Assembly (NCBI GenBank): GCA_024699005.1
Contig: JAILQN010000340.1
Coordinates: 1-14,066 of the forward strand
Source of the DNA: Clostridia bacterium
Lineage (GTDB): Bacteria > Bacillota_A > Clostridia > Oscillospirales > Acutalibacteraceae
DNA: 14,066 nucleotides
Direction of reading: 5' to 3'
A program made the position numbers and the translations under genes. Below are positions 7,097-14,065 of this stretch, one piece after another. The notes under the pieces are model-generated. The model was not told the DNA's origin and did not search any database. It saw nothing but the letters and a program-made list of their open reading frames with translations. Position 1 is the stretch's first letter. Every line of letters starts with the position of its first letter.

Positions 7097-7849
7097 ATGC
7101 AATTTTTTCACTGCATCAAATTTGAAGAAAACTGGCTGTTTTCTCCGGAGAACAAACAGAACAAAACCGAACTTCTGTATTATCTGAACGGATCCGTCAC
7201 GGTAAAGATGAACGGTGTGGAATACACGGTTAAGGGCGGCGAGATGATAGTGATCCCGCCGAACGTCAGTCACGAGGAACGGTCCGAGACCGGGATAAAC
7301 GTGATAGCGATCCTGTGCGATTTCGACCGCAGCTGCGACGTACTCACGGAGGGGACGATCGTACGGTTCCCCGAGCATATGCGTCCGCTGTTCAACATGC
7401 TTCTTAAAGAGTACGAACACAGCGTCGTCATATCGGAGACGGCGGAGAGCATTTTTGAGCTTATAATACATTTCGCACAGTATATAGTCAGGGCGCGGGA
7501 TGTGAACCCTTACGTCAGTCAGATGCTGAAATTCATACGCGGGAATTACACCGATCCGGATCTGATACTGAAGGATTCGTTCTCGTTCATACCGATGGCG
7601 CCGGATTATCTGCGCCGGCTCTTCTCCGCGGAGACGGGTCAAAGGCCACACGAATATCTTGAAAATATGCGGTTAGGCAGGAGCAGACAGCTGCTTTCGG
7701 CAACGAATGATATGATATCCGAGGTAGCGTACAAGGTGGGATATTCCGATCCCATATATTTCGCCCGGAGATTCAAGGCAAAATACGGTGTATCGCCGTC
7801 CGATTACAGAAAAAATGAAAGATTATCGGAGGAAAGCGATAATGGATAG
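7097..7849 (+). CDS. AraC-family transcriptional regulator with N-terminal cupin
   Basis: A 250-aa regulator with AAGGGAG seven nt before the ATG. Residues about 25-75 form a cupin sensor fold (LNGSVTVKMNGVEY, GGEMIVIPPNVSHEE). The C-terminal ~100 residues contain the two AraC helix-turn-helix motifs: PDYLRRLFSAETGQ with the linker helix HEYLENMRLGRSRQLL, then MISEVAYKVGYSDPIYFARR at 206-225 and the signature FKAKYGVSPSDYRK. Such proteins sense a sugar or sugar derivative and activate nearby catabolic genes. It is divergent from the solute-binding/CBM operon and overlaps the following kinase remnant by 8 nt, so it could govern both. The effector is unknown. Confidence 0.92.
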   Translation: MQFFHCIKFEENWLFSPENKQNKTELLYYLNGSVTVKMNGVEYTVKGGEMIVIPPNVSHEERSETGINVIAILCDFDRSCDVLTEGTIVRFPEHMRPLFNMLLKEYEHSVVISETAESIFELIIHFAQYIVRARDVNPYVSQMLKFIRGNYTDPDLILKDSFSFIPMAPDYLRRLFSAETGQRPHEYLENMRLGRSRQLLSATNDMISEVAYKVGYSDPIYFARRFKAKYGVSPSDYRKNERLSEESDNG

Positions 7850-8000
7850 ATACCTTCTCGGCATAGACTACGGAGGCACCGTCACAAAGGCGGCGGTATT
7901 CGACAGCCGCGGCAGACAGATAAGCGTTTACTCGGAAAAGACGGAAGTCGTCTTTCCGGGAGACGGCGCCCGGAATTTTTCGCGATATGCGCTACGGTGA
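7842..8000 (+). pseudogene. FGGY carbohydrate kinase, N-terminal fragment only
   Basis: The ATG at 7842 follows GGAGG and overlaps the araC stop, a sign of a former operon. The first ~40 residues carry the FGGY phosphate-binding motif GIDYGGTVTKAAVFDSRG and continue to VVFPGDG, as in xylulokinase- and ribulokinase-like enzymes of about 500 aa. From about 7965 the frame reads unrelated residues and stops at 7998-8000. At least 90 percent of the kinase, including the substrate site and the second FGGY signature, is missing, so this is not functional. Confidence 0.85.
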
Positions 8001-8148
8001 AGGCCGCGTGGATTTTGAAACGCTCGTTCCTCTCCTTTACTGTCTTGGCGTCAGGATATTCACCTGCGAGTTCTGGTATCGGGAGGGGACGGAATGCCAA
8101 AGCGAGCTCAGATACGCGCTCGAATATATGAAAAAATTCCTGAAATAG
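7966..8148 (+). pseudogene. L-ribulose-5-phosphate 3-epimerase-like C-terminal fragment
   Basis: In the frame one base on from the kinase remnant, 60 codons read APGIFRDMRYGEGRVDF, then CLGVRIFTCEFWY and a closing helix ending in KKFLK. The pattern PGxFRxxxYGEGxVDF followed by a late E-x-W is that of the UlaE/SgaU-type sugar-phosphate epimerases (xylose isomerase-like TIM barrel); the normal protein is about 280-290 aa. The N-terminal three quarters are absent. Kinase followed by epimerase is a common order in pentose/ascorbate-type operons. The two fragments are therefore best explained by one internal deletion that joined the start of the first gene to the end of the second. Confidence 0.7.
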
Positions 8149-8397
8149 AGAGGTGTACTCACTCACTGTGCGCCAAACTCGATACAGGACATATTCAGCA
8201 GAGGATTGTATGAGCACGACGCCCTGACGGATTACCTTGAAACGATAAAACAGAGTTGTGATTTCAAGCTTTGGTTCTTCTGGCACTATCATGAAAACGA
8301 AATGATCGGACAGAGATTCGTTATGCTTTATGGCATGATAGTCCCACTGTCTGATTTCTTAAAACAGGATTTTGGGTATGAGAGTCAGTATCAGTAA
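8149..8397 (+). pseudogene. Calcineurin-like phosphoesterase, C-terminal fragment
   Basis: Directly after the epimerase stop, in the same frame, the sequence reads THCAPNSIQD, then LYEHDALTDYLE, FKLWFFWHYHENE and MLYGMIVPL. This is the end of a metallophosphoesterase of the calcineurin superfamily. The family has a GHxH metal-binding motif at this point; here the glycine is replaced by Trp (FWHYH), a further sign of decay. There is no start codon before 8206 and the N-terminal metal-binding half is gone. The family call rests on the short HCAP and HYH motifs plus overall pattern, so it is moderate. Confidence 0.6.
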
Positions 8398-8413
8398 TTG
8401 AAGGAAGGTACAG

Positions 8414-8524
8414 ATGAGCGCCAAAATTGACAACGATCTCATATCTCGCGGATACAGGGAGATAGATCCGGGATCATTTGATCACAAGGGAGTCATCGCC
8501 AAATTCCAGAGAGGACGGATTTAA
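8414..8524 (+). pseudogene. Truncated small ORF ending inside a repeat
   Basis: AAGGAAGG precedes an ATG at 8414. The 36 codons read MSAKIDNDLISRGYREIDPG, then FDHKGVIAKFQRGRI. The start resembles small conserved Clostridia proteins that continue after a KFQ-R-F motif for a few dozen residues. Here the sequence departs after KFQR, where the 113-bp repeat begins (8512), and the repeat supplies the stop codon. Function unknown. It might still be translated as a short peptide. Confidence 0.5.
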
Positions 8525-8624
8525 TTTCATCGCGAGCAAAGCGAACGATTTCATCCGGGATCTACCCGGATTTCACCGCGGCTTTGCCGCGATTTCATTT
8601 TTGTGCTTTCAGACGTTAAGCGCA
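8512..8624. repeat. Direct repeat R1 of a multi-hairpin element (half unit)
   Basis: This 113-nt stretch matches 13787-13899 with six differences. It contains hairpins separated by ATTTCA spacers: CCGGG/CCCGG, and CGCGGC ttt GCCGCG at 8577-8591. The second copy keeps the last stem by paired changes. Only the second half of the fuller unit seen at 13706-13899 is present here. Confidence 0.88.
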
Positions 8625-8631
8625 TGATTTA

Positions 8632-8652
8632 CGGTCTAAATAGATACGAAAT
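8632..8652. repeat. 21-bp motif, inverted relative to 13515-13535
   Basis: The bases CGGTCTAAAT followed by AGATACGAAAT are an exact reverse complement of 13515-13535. The motif lies just after repeat R1 and just before the left terminator of the GH28 module. Together the two copies bracket that module in inverted orientation. Confidence 0.8.
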
Positions 8653-8656
8653 CAAG

Positions 8657-8681
8657 AAAACCCGGTTTTTAACCGGGTTTT
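8657..8681. terminator. Bidirectional terminator-like hairpin left of the GH28 gene
   Basis: AAAACCCGGTT and AACCGGGTTTT pair perfectly around a TTT loop, with T runs on both strands. It would isolate the GH28 gene from read-through by the decayed operon. Confidence 0.72.
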
Positions 8682-8719
8682 CGCCGTTTTAGAGTCAAAA
8701 CCTGCCATTTTCTGCCTCG

Positions 8720-8761
8720 AATTGCAATCTCATTGCCCGTATTTGCTATTGTAATTGCAAT
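8720..8761. promoter_or_regulatory. Paired AATTGCAAT sites, candidate operator
   Basis: AATTGCAAT, containing the palindrome ATTGCAAT, occurs at 8720-8728 and again at 8753-8761, 33 nt apart (about three helical turns). The second copy sits in the spacer of the promoter at 8749-8777, so a protein bound there would block RNA polymerase. Inference from position and symmetry only. Confidence 0.4.
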
Positions 8762-8777
8762 AATCTGATGCTATAAT
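8749..8777 (+). promoter_or_regulatory. Promoter of the GH28 multidomain gene
   Basis: TTGTAA (8749-8754) and a perfect TATAAT (8772-8777) are separated by 17 nt. The start point near 8785 leaves a leader of about 80 nt before the ATG at 8863. Confidence 0.68.
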
Positions 8778-8862
8778 TAATCTGATTGATCTCGTGGAGG
8801 AGTATTGCAACGAAAAGGAATCTGAAGCGGGATACCGATCCCGTTTAAGAAAGGAGTATACT

Positions 8863-11800
8863 ATGAAACACACCTCGCGAAAACTACTGTCTCTCCTTAT
8901 ACCCATTTTATTAATGGGCACTGCGGTGCCGTTCGTGCTGCCCGTGTCTGCAGCCGATCCCTTTGAGGGATGGGTGACCGATGGCTGGACCCGGGGAATG
9001 GAGGAAGGCGAGCCCGTTCTCATCGGAACTCGCTCCAATTCTATGAATCTTCTATGTTCCGAGCCGACCAACTCCATTTATCTGGAATTTGACATAAATA
9101 TGGAGGACTCTTACGGTACGGCGGACGGCAGCATTGGTTCAGCTTACAAGATGACCAACGGATACCAGTACTTCTTCGAGTACAATACTGTATCAGAGCA
9201 GGTGCGTGTCCGACGCATCGGCCCCGGAGGGGAATCCGTGGTGGGCTCTCCCCGCAGCAAAACCCTGGCACTGAAGACGTGGTATCACTTTATGGTGGTT
9301 CTGGCTAAGGACAACATCCAGTGGTATTTAAACGGCGAGTTGCTTCATACCATTAAGAATTCCGGGAGCGACCCACTGTCCGGCGGTTACTGGTATATCC
9401 AGGGCTACTACGCCACCCCGCGCATCAAAAACCTGCGCTTGTATGATTCTCCCGAAAATGCCTTCCCCGATTGGAATTTGAATGGTTGGAGTATCGCGGC
9501 CCAGGATGGAGAGCTTGTGATAACGGGACAGAGCGATCGCGCCGTAACTGCGATGTCTACCAAAGAGACTGTAGACAGGAACGCGCTGGCTTTGGATATC
9601 GCCGTGCTTGACAGTCGCTCAGATGTTGACGGGAACGTGGGTGTTACCTATACTTTTGCAAACGAGCGGAAGTATTTCTTCGAATACAATACCGTTTTGA
9701 AAAAGCTGCGTATCCGCCGCATCATCTCCGACGAGGACGGTGTTATAGTGGCGGAAATTCCTTTTACGATGGAAATAAACCGCTGGTACAGATGGCGGAT
9801 CATGCTGGGGGATAACTGCATCGCCTGGCATATCGACGGCGAAAAGCTCCTGCAGGTGGACGACACACACGGAGACCCCCTGGATTCTGCCGTCTGGACG
9901 ATTCAAGGCTATAACGCCACTCCCAAGGTCAAGACGCTAATGCTGTTAATCGACGATCCCAACGCCGCTCCCATCTCCGAGAAGCTTGATATGGAATTCA
10001 CGACGTCGGATTCCCTGAAAGGCTTTGTTTCCGATGCGGGAAAACTCTCGCTGGGTGATGGCGCCCGTGACGGTGCGCTTGTCTACACCCTGGGCGGAGA
10101 GGGCACCGGTTTTCAGTCGCCTACCATTATGGCCCCCAAGGGCGATGCCTACTGTGCCCGTTTGGATATCAAGAATACCATCTTCCTGCGCCTGAAGAAT
10201 GACACCAGCGCCACCGCGCTCCGGGTCTACTTCAAGACCGAAACGCTCAACCGTTACGCGGAGGAGCGCTCTGTGCTGGTCGAGGTGACGCCCCACGGCA
10301 GCTGGGAAACGATCTACGCTAATTTTTCGGGCTGTCCCGATGCATATGGCTACCTGCGTGGATTCAAGATTGTTCCCGTTGGTGCTACAGAGGGCAGCAT
10401 TTCCTTTGACGCTATCACCTTTGAACGTGAGAAGGCATTTTATGACTACAGCGGTAAGGTGAACTCCTGCCTGGCTGACAAGAATGCCGGGACCGTTACG
10501 GTCCGGGGAACCCTAGAAGCTGCCTATGCGGACAAGAAGGTCAATCTGTACGAGCTCGATGTCACCAATTGGCAGGAAAGTGTGAAAGGGCTGACCCCCA
10601 TCCACACAACCACCGCGAACGGCGCCGACTTCTCCTTCACCTTCCCTCTGCAAAACGGGAAGATCAGCCAGCTCTCCAATCTGTTCATTTGTACCGTCGA
10701 GACTCCAGAGGGGGAGGTAAAGGTGTCAGATCGATTCCAGGTGGAGAACTATGCTGATTTCACTGAGAATCCCTATGCCTTTACGTTGCCTGACTACAAG
10801 GTCTCGGTCACCGATTCCCAATGGGGAGCTGTAGGTGACGGTTTTACCGACGATAGCGACGCCATTCAGGCCGCCATCGATGCGGTTTCCGCCCACGGCG
10901 GCGGTACCGTGGTGATTCCGGGCGATGATTCCCACTATGGGCGCCGCTACGTCGTCACTAATGTGAAGATTAAGAGTAACGTAGAGCTGCGGATTGAGAA
11001 GGGAGCCGTCCTGTGGCAGTCTCCCCGTGTAGCTGATTATAAGTACGACGTGGTCTATGGCCACGATGTGTACATCGCCGGGGTCACCTGGACCCACTCC
11101 TGCTCCTGCCATAATCTGCCCATCATTCAGGGAGATGGCGCGAAAAACATTCGCATTACGGGCGGAGGTTCCATTCGCTCGGTGGATACCGGCAGTGAGA
11201 ATCTGGACAGTGTGGACGCCAGCACCCTCTGGACGGGCTGTGAGAACCGCATCCACGTCATCCCCGTGGGTCTGTTCCAGTGTGAGAACATAGAGGTCAC
11301 CAACATCACTCTCCTGCGCACCAACAACTACAACTTCAATCTGCGTGATTGCGAGCGCGCCTATGTGGGCGGACTGACCGTCCGCGAGGTCACATGTGCT
11401 TCGGGTGACGGTGTTTCCTGCACCGTGGGTACCAAACATGTGATCATTGATCGCTTTACCTTCTACTCCAACGATGACGCCGTTACCATCTGCTCTACCT
11501 ATAATGACCCCCGTGGTCTGGTGTGGTGGCATCCCAATCCGGGTGATGACAACTGCGTAGATGACGTGACCGTTATCCACAGCAACATTTTCGGCGGTCA
11601 CGGCATCACCTTCATTCCCTGGGGCACCGATGCGCCCGACCAGTCTCTCCAGGAGATAAAGAACATTACGGTCACCGATTGCGTGCTTTCCGGCGGTTGG
11701 TCGGTAGGCGCCTGGCCCGACAACCCTTACTATGGCAAGACTTTTGACAATACCGAGACGAATGATTTCTCGCCTGTCAAGAATATTCGCATTCTGGGCA

Positions 11801-13266
11801 ACATTTATAAGAAAACCTGCACGCTGGAGTGTATTCTTGCCACTGACGTACTCACCGACTGCGGTATTACCTCTGCCTCTAACTTCCAGAACGGCGACTT
11901 TGAACGCAAAAGGGGCAAATCCGGCTGGACGACGGGTCTGTCCAACTGGAACTGGACAACGGAAGAGAACGGCACGGTGCAGTCTGTGGTCAACGGAAAA
12001 GATCACTACGGACTGCTCACGGGTAAGTCCTCCCTTTATCAGGGGCTCTACCTGCCTGCGGGTAAGCACACCTTTACGGCTACCACTGGCCTTACCGAGG
12101 GTAAGGGACGGCTCTTCGTGCGCAACGTTATCACCGGTGAGACCGTGGGCACGTACGACATCCCGGCGGGAGAGGGCAAGGAGCTTTCCTTCACCTTTAC
12201 GCTGACTGCCCCTGCTTCCTTGTATCTGGGTGCCGAACTGACCGAGACAGGACGTCTGACATTGGACAATTGCAATATTTCCTCCTCCGATGTTATGTTT
12301 TTCCCGACAGATCTGGATGAGACCTTTGAGAAGTCCACGAACCCCGCGATTGACTATGCGAACTGGGAGACGAAGACGGAGAACGGGAACACATTCATCA
12401 GCTATCCCAATGGTTCCGGATCCTATTTGTTGCGTTTGGGGGACAAGGTCAACGCTTTTGACCTGGCCTTCCACGTCCGCGTGGATGAGACCTTCTCCAC
12501 GGTGGATGGAAACCTGGGTGTCAGCTTCTGCCGCAAGGATTCTAACACCCAGTACTTTGTAGAGTACAATTCTGTTCTCCATTACATACTGCTCCGCAGG
12601 TTTGAGAATGGCGAAAGCCGACATTTGTTCAAGGAGAATTTCAATCTTGAGCAAGGAACGTGGCACCGTTTCGGCCTCAGCTACGGAAAAGGTGTTATCC
12701 GCTTCTATGTGGATGGGAAGCTTGTTATCGACTATCAGGACAAAAATCCTCTTGAGGAGGGCATCCTGGCCTTTGTCGGTTATGCTACCGCTATGAGCCT
12801 AGATAATATTGCACTGTCACCCTTTGGTACGATGGATCTGACTGCTGATGTCCCTCTGAAGTCTGAAGACTACACTCTGACCTTTGACGGAGCGGGTGGG
12901 GACTTGATTCCCGCGTCTCAGACATTGCACGAGGGGGAGACCCCCAACCTGACCGCGATCACGAATCCCGTGCGCGAGGGCTACACTTTCAAGGGCTGGG
13001 TTGACGAGAATGGAGATGAGGTGAATCTCGAAACCTTCACCATGCCCGCAGCTAACGTGACCCTCACTGCCCGGTGGGAGGAAAACACGCCTCCCGCAGA
13101 TGATGAGCTCGAGGGTGATACCACCGCCGAACCTGCCAAAGAACCAGCGGAAGACAAAGGCCTTCCCGCGGGAGCGATTATAGGCATCGTGATTGGAGCA
13201 GTTGTTCTTCTTGGCGGCGGATTTGCTCTTTGGCAGTTCGTATTCAAGAAGAAAAAAACCGTCTGA
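8863..13266 (+). CDS. Giant secreted GH28-like multidomain surface protein
   Basis: The start at 8863 is preceded by AAAGGAG at 6 nt and followed by a signal peptide (residues 1-30, cleavage after VSA). This is preferred to an ATG 23 codons earlier. The product has 1467 aa. In order: LamG/DUF1080-like modules at 32-195 and 201-362, a carbohydrate-binding-like module at 373-522, an Ig-like region at 524-643, and a GH28-type beta-helix at 644 to about 1005. Then come a CBM4/9-like module at 1010-1140, a third LamG-like module at 1153-1319, a Listeria-Bacteroides (InlB B) repeat at 1337-1407, a Pro/Glu linker, and a membrane helix at 1436-1460 with a KKKK tail. The helix opens WGAVGDGFTDDSDAI. 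Candidate catalytic residues are Asp849 (SGDGV), Asp871/Asp872 (NDDAV) and His913 (GGHG). GH28 enzymes hydrolyse galacturonan-like pectin; the exact substrate is not readable. Codons favour NCC, unlike the NCG-rich neighbours, suggesting transfer. Confidence 0.88.
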   Translation: MKHTSRKLLSLLIPILLMGTAVPFVLPVSAADPFEGWVTDGWTRGMEEGEPVLIGTRSNSMNLLCSEPTNSIYLEFDINMEDSYGTADGSIGSAYKMTNGYQYFFEYNTVSEQVRVRRIGPGGESVVGSPRSKTLALKTWYHFMVVLAKDNIQWYLNGELLHTIKNSGSDPLSGGYWYIQGYYATPRIKNLRLYDSPENAFPDWNLNGWSIAAQDGELVITGQSDRAVTAMSTKETVDRNALALDIAVLDSRSDVDGNVGVTYTFANERKYFFEYNTVLKKLRIRRIISDEDGVIVAEIPFTMEINRWYRWRIMLGDNCIAWHIDGEKLLQVDDTHGDPLDSAVWTIQGYNATPKVKTLMLLIDDPNAAPISEKLDMEFTTSDSLKGFVSDAGKLSLGDGARDGALVYTLGGEGTGFQSPTIMAPKGDAYCARLDIKNTIFLRLKNDTSATALRVYFKTETLNRYAEERSVLVEVTPHGSWETIYANFSGCPDAYGYLRGFKIVPVGATEGSISFDAITFEREKAFYDYSGKVNSCLADKNAGTVTVRGTLEAAYADKKVNLYELDVTNWQESVKGLTPIHTTTANGADFSFTFPLQNGKISQLSNLFICTVETPEGEVKVSDRFQVENYADFTENPYAFTLPDYKVSVTDSQWGAVGDGFTDDSDAIQAAIDAVSAHGGGTVVIPGDDSHYGRRYVVTNVKIKSNVELRIEKGAVLWQSPRVADYKYDVVYGHDVYIAGVTWTHSCSCHNLPIIQGDGAKNIRITGGGSIRSVDTGSENLDSVDASTLWTGCENRIHVIPVGLFQCENIEVTNITLLRTNNYNFNLRDCERAYVGGLTVREVTCASGDGVSCTVGTKHVIIDRFTFYSNDDAVTICSTYNDPRGLVWWHPNPGDDNCVDDVTVIHSNIFGGHGITFIPWGTDAPDQSLQEIKNITVTDCVLSGGWSVGAWPDNPYYGKTFDNTETNDFSPVKNIRILGNIYKKTCTLECILATDVLTDCGITSASNFQNGDFERKRGKSGWTTGLSNWNWTTEENGTVQSVVNGKDHYGLLTGKSSLYQGLYLPAGKHTFTATTGLTEGKGRLFVRNVITGETVGTYDIPAGEGKELSFTFTLTAPASLYLGAELTETGRLTLDNCNISSSDVMFFPTDLDETFEKSTNPAIDYANWETKTENGNTFISYPNGSGSYLLRLGDKVNAFDLAFHVRVDETFSTVDGNLGVSFCRKDSNTQYFVEYNSVLHYILLRRFENGESRHLFKENFNLEQGTWHRFGLSYGKGVIRFYVDGKLVIDYQDKNPLEEGILAFVGYATAMSLDNIALSPFGTMDLTADVPLKSEDYTLTFDGAGGDLIPASQTLHEGETPNLTAITNPVREGYTFKGWVDENGDEVNLETFTMPAANVTLTARWEENTPPADDELEGDTTAEPAKEPAEDKGLPAGAIIGIVIGAVVLLGGGFALWQFVFKKKKTV

Positions 13267-13300
13267 TTCTTGAATTTAACACTTAGCGGCAATATAAATT

Positions 13301-13354
13301 GACAAAGCCACGTATTGGATCGCACATTTGCTGAAAACCAATGCGTGGCTTGTC
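13301..13354. repeat. Long imperfect hairpin after the GH28 gene
   Basis: GACAAAGCCACG then ATTGG (13301-13317) pair with CCAAT and CGTGGCTTGTC (13338-13354), with one bulged A and one mismatch. The loop is about 20 nt. There is no T tract directly after it, so it is a poor intrinsic terminator. It may protect the 3' end of the message or be a remnant of a mobile element end. A smaller hairpin, CCCAGT/ACTGGG, follows near 13445-13461. Confidence 0.5.
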
Positions 13355-13488
13355 TATATCCAGAGGGTGAAACAGGTTATTATCCTTTGTGTGTTACATC
13401 GAAGCAGTGAACGAAATATATCAGACACTACGGTGATACGTATCCCCAGTCCAAAACTGGGATGATTTTCGCGGTTTTGACAATTTTG

Positions 13489-13657
13489 TATCTATTAAGA
13501 CCAGATAGAAATGCATTTCGTATCTATTTAGACCGGATGAAAAAAGGCCTATGTGAACCTAATAGATACGAAATAACAGTGAAAATCCCGAAAAATGCAA
13601 TAAAAATGCGCGGGAAGGCTGAAAAACCGGTTCGACGAGCCAATTTCGTATCTAAAT
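13489..13657. repeat. Cluster of GTATCTATTTAGACC-type motifs
   Basis: Four related copies lie here: 13489-13502 (GTATCTATTAAGACC-like), 13515-13535 (full motif), 13561-13574 (inverted, AATAGATACGAAAT) and 13643-13657 (ATTTCGTATCTAAAT). The second and third form a 14-bp perfect inverted repeat with about 32 nt between the arms. A fifth copy is at 8632-8652. From 13267 to 13984 I see no convincing gene; the interval is made of these repeats, hairpins and a terminator. Confidence 0.7.
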
Positions 13658-13672
13658 GGTACGTGATTCACA

Positions 13673-13702
13673 GAAAACCCGATGCATCCGCATCGGGTTT
13701 TC
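13673..13702. terminator. Bidirectional terminator-like hairpin right of the GH28 module
   Basis: GAAAACCCGATGC (13673-13685) pairs with GCATCGGGTTTTC (13690-13702) around a 4-nt loop. It is the same design as the hairpin at 8657-8681 (AAAACCCG...CGGGTTTT) but with a different inner stem. Confidence 0.7.
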
Positions 13703-13705
13703 AAC

Positions 13706-13899
13706 TAAATCCGTCCTTACGGACGGGATAAATCCACTTCGTGGATGAAATCGCTTCGCGATGAAATCCGACTTCGTCGGGTTAAAAGGACGGATTTAAT
13801 TTCATCGCGAGCAAAGCGAACGATTTCATCCGGGATCTGCCCGGATTTCACCGCAGCATCGCTGCGATTTCATTTTTGTGCTTTCGGACGTTAAGCGCA
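13706..13899. repeat. Full multi-hairpin repeat unit containing copy R2
   Basis: Five or more short hairpins stand in a row. CCGTCC/GGACGG (13711-13726), ATCCAC/GTGGAT (13732-13746), ATCGC/GCGAT (13750-13762) and CCGAC/GTCGG (13768-13780) are separated by GATGAAAT-like spacers; the last three have TTC loops. After 13787 the R2 half follows with spacers now reading ATTTCATC, and hairpins CCGGG/CCCGG and CGCAGC/GCTGCG (13852-13866). The two halves are joined by a 12-bp inverted repeat, TAAATCCGTCCT with AGGACGGATTTA (13787-13798). No coding frame is supported. Confidence 0.85.
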
Positions 13900-13906
13900 A
13901 AAAAAA

Positions 13907-13956
13907 GGGGCTGTTTAAAAACCTCAAAAAAAAGAGGTGATTAAACAGCTCTTTTT
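13907..13956. terminator. Strong hairpin, terminator and possible IS end
   Basis: GCTGTTTAA plus ACCTC (13910-13923) pair with GAGGT plus TTAAACAGC (13934-13949), with a small internal loop. The flanks are CTTTTT on the plus strand and CCCCTTTTTTTT on the minus strand, so it could terminate in both directions. Homology to repeat R1 stops at 13899, just before GGGGCTGTTTAAAAA, which fits the outer end of an inserted element whose gene lies at the window edge. Confidence 0.6.
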
Positions 13957-13984
13957 ATATATATTTTTTTAGTTTTTAAACAAG

Positions 13985-14065
13985 CTACGCTTGTTTAATT
14001 TTGTAATTTTTAGCATTGATTTTTCTTCCTTTTTTGGATAAACGTTTTGCAGACGGTTTCTTAAA
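13985..14065 (-). CDS. C-terminal end of a Lys-rich protein, 5' part outside window
   Basis: A minus-strand frame is open from the window edge for 26 codons and reads FKKPSAKRLSKKGRKINAKN then YKIKQA, with TAG at 13987-13985. The stop lies in the loop of the hairpin TTAAACAAGC/GCTTGTTTAA, and the strong terminator at 13907-13956 follows 29 nt later. This fits the end of a real gene, possibly a transposase given the IS-like edge at about 13907. It is too short for family assignment, and chance is possible in such A-rich sequence. Confidence 0.38.
   Translation of the reverse strand, partial: FKKPSAKRLSKKGRKINAKNYKIKQA

Noticed and set aside
10726..12666. A 646-codon open frame on the minus strand inside the GH28 gene
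   Set aside because: It is antisense to a gene with clear domains, a signal peptide and a ribosome binding site; its product has no recognisable motif and the openness follows from the codon bias of the real gene.
13462..13731. An 89-codon plus-strand frame
   Set aside because: It is made of the repeated GTATCTATTT motifs and the terminator hairpin, has no ribosome binding site, and its residues reflect repeats, not a protein family.
13706..13899. CRISPR array
   Set aside because: The constant parts are about 8 nt, the variable parts are self-complementary, unit lengths vary, and no cas gene is near.
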